A stretch of 64,000 nucleotides of DNA from CAVYGM01 sp963768025 (GTDB taxonomy: Bacteria; Bacteroidota; Bacteroidia; Cytophagales; Spirosomataceae). The translations under genes were made by a program, and so were the position numbers. The stretch is from the NCBI GenBank assembly GCA_963768025.1, contig CAVYGM010000006.1, positions 62,001 to 126,000 of the forward strand, written 5' to 3'. The notes beneath the pieces were generated by a model. The model did not search any database. It was given only the letters and a program-made list of their open reading frames with translations, and was not told the origin of the DNA. Positions 61,923-64,000 of the stretch are shown piece after piece (position 1 is the stretch's first letter; each line of letters opens with the position of its first letter).

Positions 61923-64000
61923 TTACTTCGACTTCCAGGCTTGCCGCAAATCCAGCAACGTAGGGTATTCCAGATTTACAAGTTCTACCGGAGTACCTAT
62001 TTTCAAGTCCTTCTTATGCTCCGCCACAAACCGGGATACCGTTGGTGTTGTCTTCACGGTAATGGGCAAGGCGTCGGTTTGAGAGGGGGTATGGCCGAAG
62101 TTCCAGAAACGGCTGATGCGACGCGACTCGGCCTCGTAGCTATTGACCGGATAGGTATCAAAGCTACGCCCACCGGGGTGGGACACGAAGTAGGTACATC
62201 CGCCTAGCACGCGGTTGTTCCAGGTATCCACGATATCAAACACCAGCGGGGCATCTACCCCGATGGTCGGATGCAGGGCCGAAGGTGGATTCCAGGCTTT
62301 GTAGCGAATTCCCGCCACGTACTCGCCCTTGGTACCTGAGCTTCGGAGCGGTACGCGACAGCCGTTACACACCAGAATGTGCCGATCCTGCACAAAACCG
62401 CTTACTTTTACCTGCAAACGTTCCAACGACGAATCCACGAAACGGGCCGTGCCGGTGCTCGACAGCTCCTCGCCCAGCACGTGCCAGGGTTCGATCCCCA
62501 ACCGGATTTCGAGCTGAATATTGTCTACGGTGATGGTGCCGTAGTGCGGGAAGCGGAATTCGAAGAAGGGATCAAACCACGATATATCGAAGTCGTAGCC
62601 GGCATCTTTCAGATCATTCACCACGTCAATCATGTCCAGGTAGGCATAGTGGTGCAGCAGGAACCGGTCGTGCAGTTCCGTACCCCAGCGAATCAACTTT
62701 TTCTTGTAGGGCTGCTTCCAGAACTTGGCCACCAACGCCCGCACCAGCAGGCTCTGTACCAGGGCCATGTGCTTGTGGGGCGGCATATCAAAAGCCCGGA
62801 ACTCGAGTATTCCCAACCGGCCCGTGGAGGAGTCGGGGGAGTATAATTTGTCAATACAGAATTCGGTTCGGTGGGTATTGCCGGTAATATCCACCAGCAG
62901 GTTCCTGAATATCCGGTCGGTCATCCAGAAGGGTACCTCTCCGTGTTCGGGGATTTGGTCAAAGGCGATTTCTACCTCGTAGAGCCGTTCGTCGCGGCCC
63001 TCGTCAATCCGGGGAGCCTGACTGGTGGGGCCGATAAACGACCCCGCAAAGAGGTAGCTCAACGCCGGATGGTGCTGCCAGTAGGTGATCAGGCTTCGGA
63101 GCAGATCGGGCCGCCGTAGCAAGGGACTATCAGAAGGCGTAGCGCCGCCGATGGTCACGTGATTGCCACCGCCGGTGCCGGTATGCCGGCCATCTACCTG
63201 AAACTTTTCGGTACCAAGGCGCGACAAAAATGCTTCCTCGTACAGCGCCGTGGTGTTGTCCACGATGTCCTGCCAGGTTTTGGCCGGATGGATGTTTACT
63301 TCTATCACTCCCGGATCGGGCGAAACTACCAGCTTTTGCAGGCGGTAGTCGGATGGAGGGGTGTAGCCTTCAATCCGTACGGGTATCTGCAATTTTTCGG
63401 CGGTGGCTTCAATGGAAGCCATCAGGTCGAGGTAGTGTTCTATGTAGTCGACGGGAGGGAGGAATAAGTAGATGATTCCTTCTCTTTCTTCGATACAGAT
63501 TGCCGTCCGGATGGTCTCTATTTCGAATAGAGGTTTCTTTTCTTTGGGCTCTTCTTTACCCTCCTCTACTTTACCGTTTTTGGCGTGAGTTATATCGTAA
63601 GGAGGGGAGAGCGTCGTTTGCTGGGTTTCCTTTTCCCCTTCGTCATAGCGTTCCTGCACGGATGCTTCGTACGTTTCGAGAGCGGGAAGTACCTCAAACA
63701 TACTACGATCAAGGGGAGTCGGGGTTTTGTCTTTGGTCACAAACGGAATGGATTCCAGCGGCAGACGCACCCCCATGGGCGAGTTGCCCGGAATCAGAAA
63801 ACAATGCTTCCGTCGGAACTCCCACGGCTGACTTTCCCAACCGTCAGGGGCGTGATTGCGACGAATCGGTAGCACATAGCCCACCGGATTATTCAGCCCC
63901 CTTTCCAGCAGGTGGGCCAGGGTACGTCTTTCCACTGGGTCGGAAAGATTCATTTCCAACGGATCAATATTGATGGGTACCTTGCCTTCTTCCAGCGCCC
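61923..64000 (-). CDS. DUF2126 transglutaminase-associated amidoligase, 5' end beyond the window
   Basis: 692 codons are present; the gene runs off the right edge, so the N-terminus (a transglutaminase-like domain in full-length relatives) is missing. The visible part contains 'INIDPLEMNLSDPVERRTLA', 'VGYVLPIRRN', 'QVDGRHTGTGGGNHVTIGG' and 'TGTARFVDSSLERLQVKVSG', typical of DUF2126. Proteins of this type pair with the ATP-grasp/alpha-E and transglutaminase genes in predicted peptide-ligation clusters. The stop is at 61923. No frame break is seen in this part. Confidence 0.88.
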   Translation of the reverse strand, partial: ALEEGKVPINIDPLEMNLSDPVERRTLAHLLERGLNNPVGYVLPIRRNHAPDGWESQPWEFRRKHCFLIPGNSPMGVRLPLESIPFVTKDKTPTPLDRSMFEVLPALETYEASVQERYDEGEKETQQTTLSPPYDITHAKNGKVEEGKEEPKEKKPLFEIETIRTAICIEEREGIIYLFLPPVDYIEHYLDLMASIEATAEKLQIPVRIEGYTPPSDYRLQKLVVSPDPGVIEVNIHPAKTWQDIVDNTTALYEEAFLSRLGTEKFQVDGRHTGTGGGNHVTIGGATPSDSPLLRRPDLLRSLITYWQHHPALSYLFAGSFIGPTSQAPRIDEGRDERLYEVEIAFDQIPEHGEVPFWMTDRIFRNLLVDITGNTHRTEFCIDKLYSPDSSTGRLGILEFRAFDMPPHKHMALVQSLLVRALVAKFWKQPYKKKLIRWGTELHDRFLLHHYAYLDMIDVVNDLKDAGYDFDISWFDPFFEFRFPHYGTITVDNIQLEIRLGIEPWHVLGEELSSTGTARFVDSSLERLQVKVSGFVQDRHILVCNGCRVPLRSSGTKGEYVAGIRYKAWNPPSALHPTIGVDAPLVFDIVDTWNNRVLGGCTYFVSHPGGRSFDTYPVNSYEAESRRISRFWNFGHTPSQTDALPITVKTTPTVSRFVAEHKKDLKIGTPVELVNLEYPTLLDLRQAWKSK

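Noticed and set aside
1..64000. CRISPR arrays, tRNA or rRNA genes
   Set aside because: No regular repeat-spacer pattern was seen, nor any clear tRNA T-arm (GGTTCGAATCC-like) or rRNA sequence. The tandem repeats at 21918 and 49565 have only two copies each.

Overview
The window reads as chromosomal DNA of a Bacteroidota bacterium, most likely order Cytophagales (a Spirosomataceae/Cytophagaceae-type organism such as a Dyadobacter relative; the genus is a guess). Supporting features are a SusC/SusD pair, a hybrid two-component regulator with a periplasmic beta-propeller, a protein with a type IX secretion sorting tail, TAnnTTTG-type -7 boxes, and several DUF1080, DUF6807 and ThuA-type sugar proteins. 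All family calls are from reading the protein sequences by eye, without database searches.

Layout. 1-1.6 kb: the 5' end of a haem/dehydrogenase protein, two orphan antitoxin genes (Phd/YefM and HigA types) and a TonB-receptor fragment. 1.6-7.5 kb: an SMP-30 lactonase, then PBP2, RodA and an undescribed kinase-fold protein, then DUF423. 7.5-12.8 kb: a glycosyltransferase 9, YggS, a coiled-coil membrane protein, the rpsF-rpsR-rplI operon with a strong terminator, and a badly frameshifted hemW. 12.9-22.5 kb (minus strand): a sugar-utilisation locus reading short FecR-like protein, SusC, SusD, DUF1080 hydrolase, Gfo/Idh oxidoreductase, DUF6807. 23-30 kb: YccF, a proline-rich small protein, a giant DUF6807/dehydrogenase/HEAT/cytochrome c fusion and a PAS histidine kinase. 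30.3-33.8 kb: a graveyard of toxin-antitoxin and restriction-modification remnants. 33.9-39.8 kb: ThuA-like protein, sugar isomerase, hybrid two-component regulator.

40-45.6 kb: a class III nucleotide cyclase next to a cyclic-nucleotide-binding patatin lipase, then agmatine deiminase and a lipoprotein. 45.7-50.6 kb: two parvulin-type periplasmic chaperones and a MoxR ATPase. 50.7-57.2 kb: a 2,5-dioxovalerate-type aldehyde dehydrogenase, a sugar epimerase/dehydrogenase, a MobA-like nucleotidyltransferase, truA and glnS. 57.3-64 kb: a T9SS cargo protein and a three-gene amidoligase/transglutaminase operon that runs off the right end.

Themes. The 12.9-39.8 kb region looks like a glycoside-degradation neighbourhood that works through 3-keto-sugar chemistry (oxidoreductase, DUF1080 hydrolase, isomerase, ThuA), with import by SusCD and control by the hybrid regulator. 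The most attractive uncharacterised systems are the cyclase-patatin pair, the kinase-like gene behind rodA, the amidoligase operon and the DUF6807-cytochrome fusion.

Data quality. Many reading frames are broken by single-base insertions or deletions, including in essential genes (rpsR, rplI, glnS, rodA, mrdA). This points to an unpolished assembly rather than decay, so I give full gene spans across these breaks. Genuine decay is better supported at 30.5-33.8 kb, where in-frame stops, truncations and a changed catalytic motif are seen. The palindrome GGTACC is also strikingly frequent across the window.
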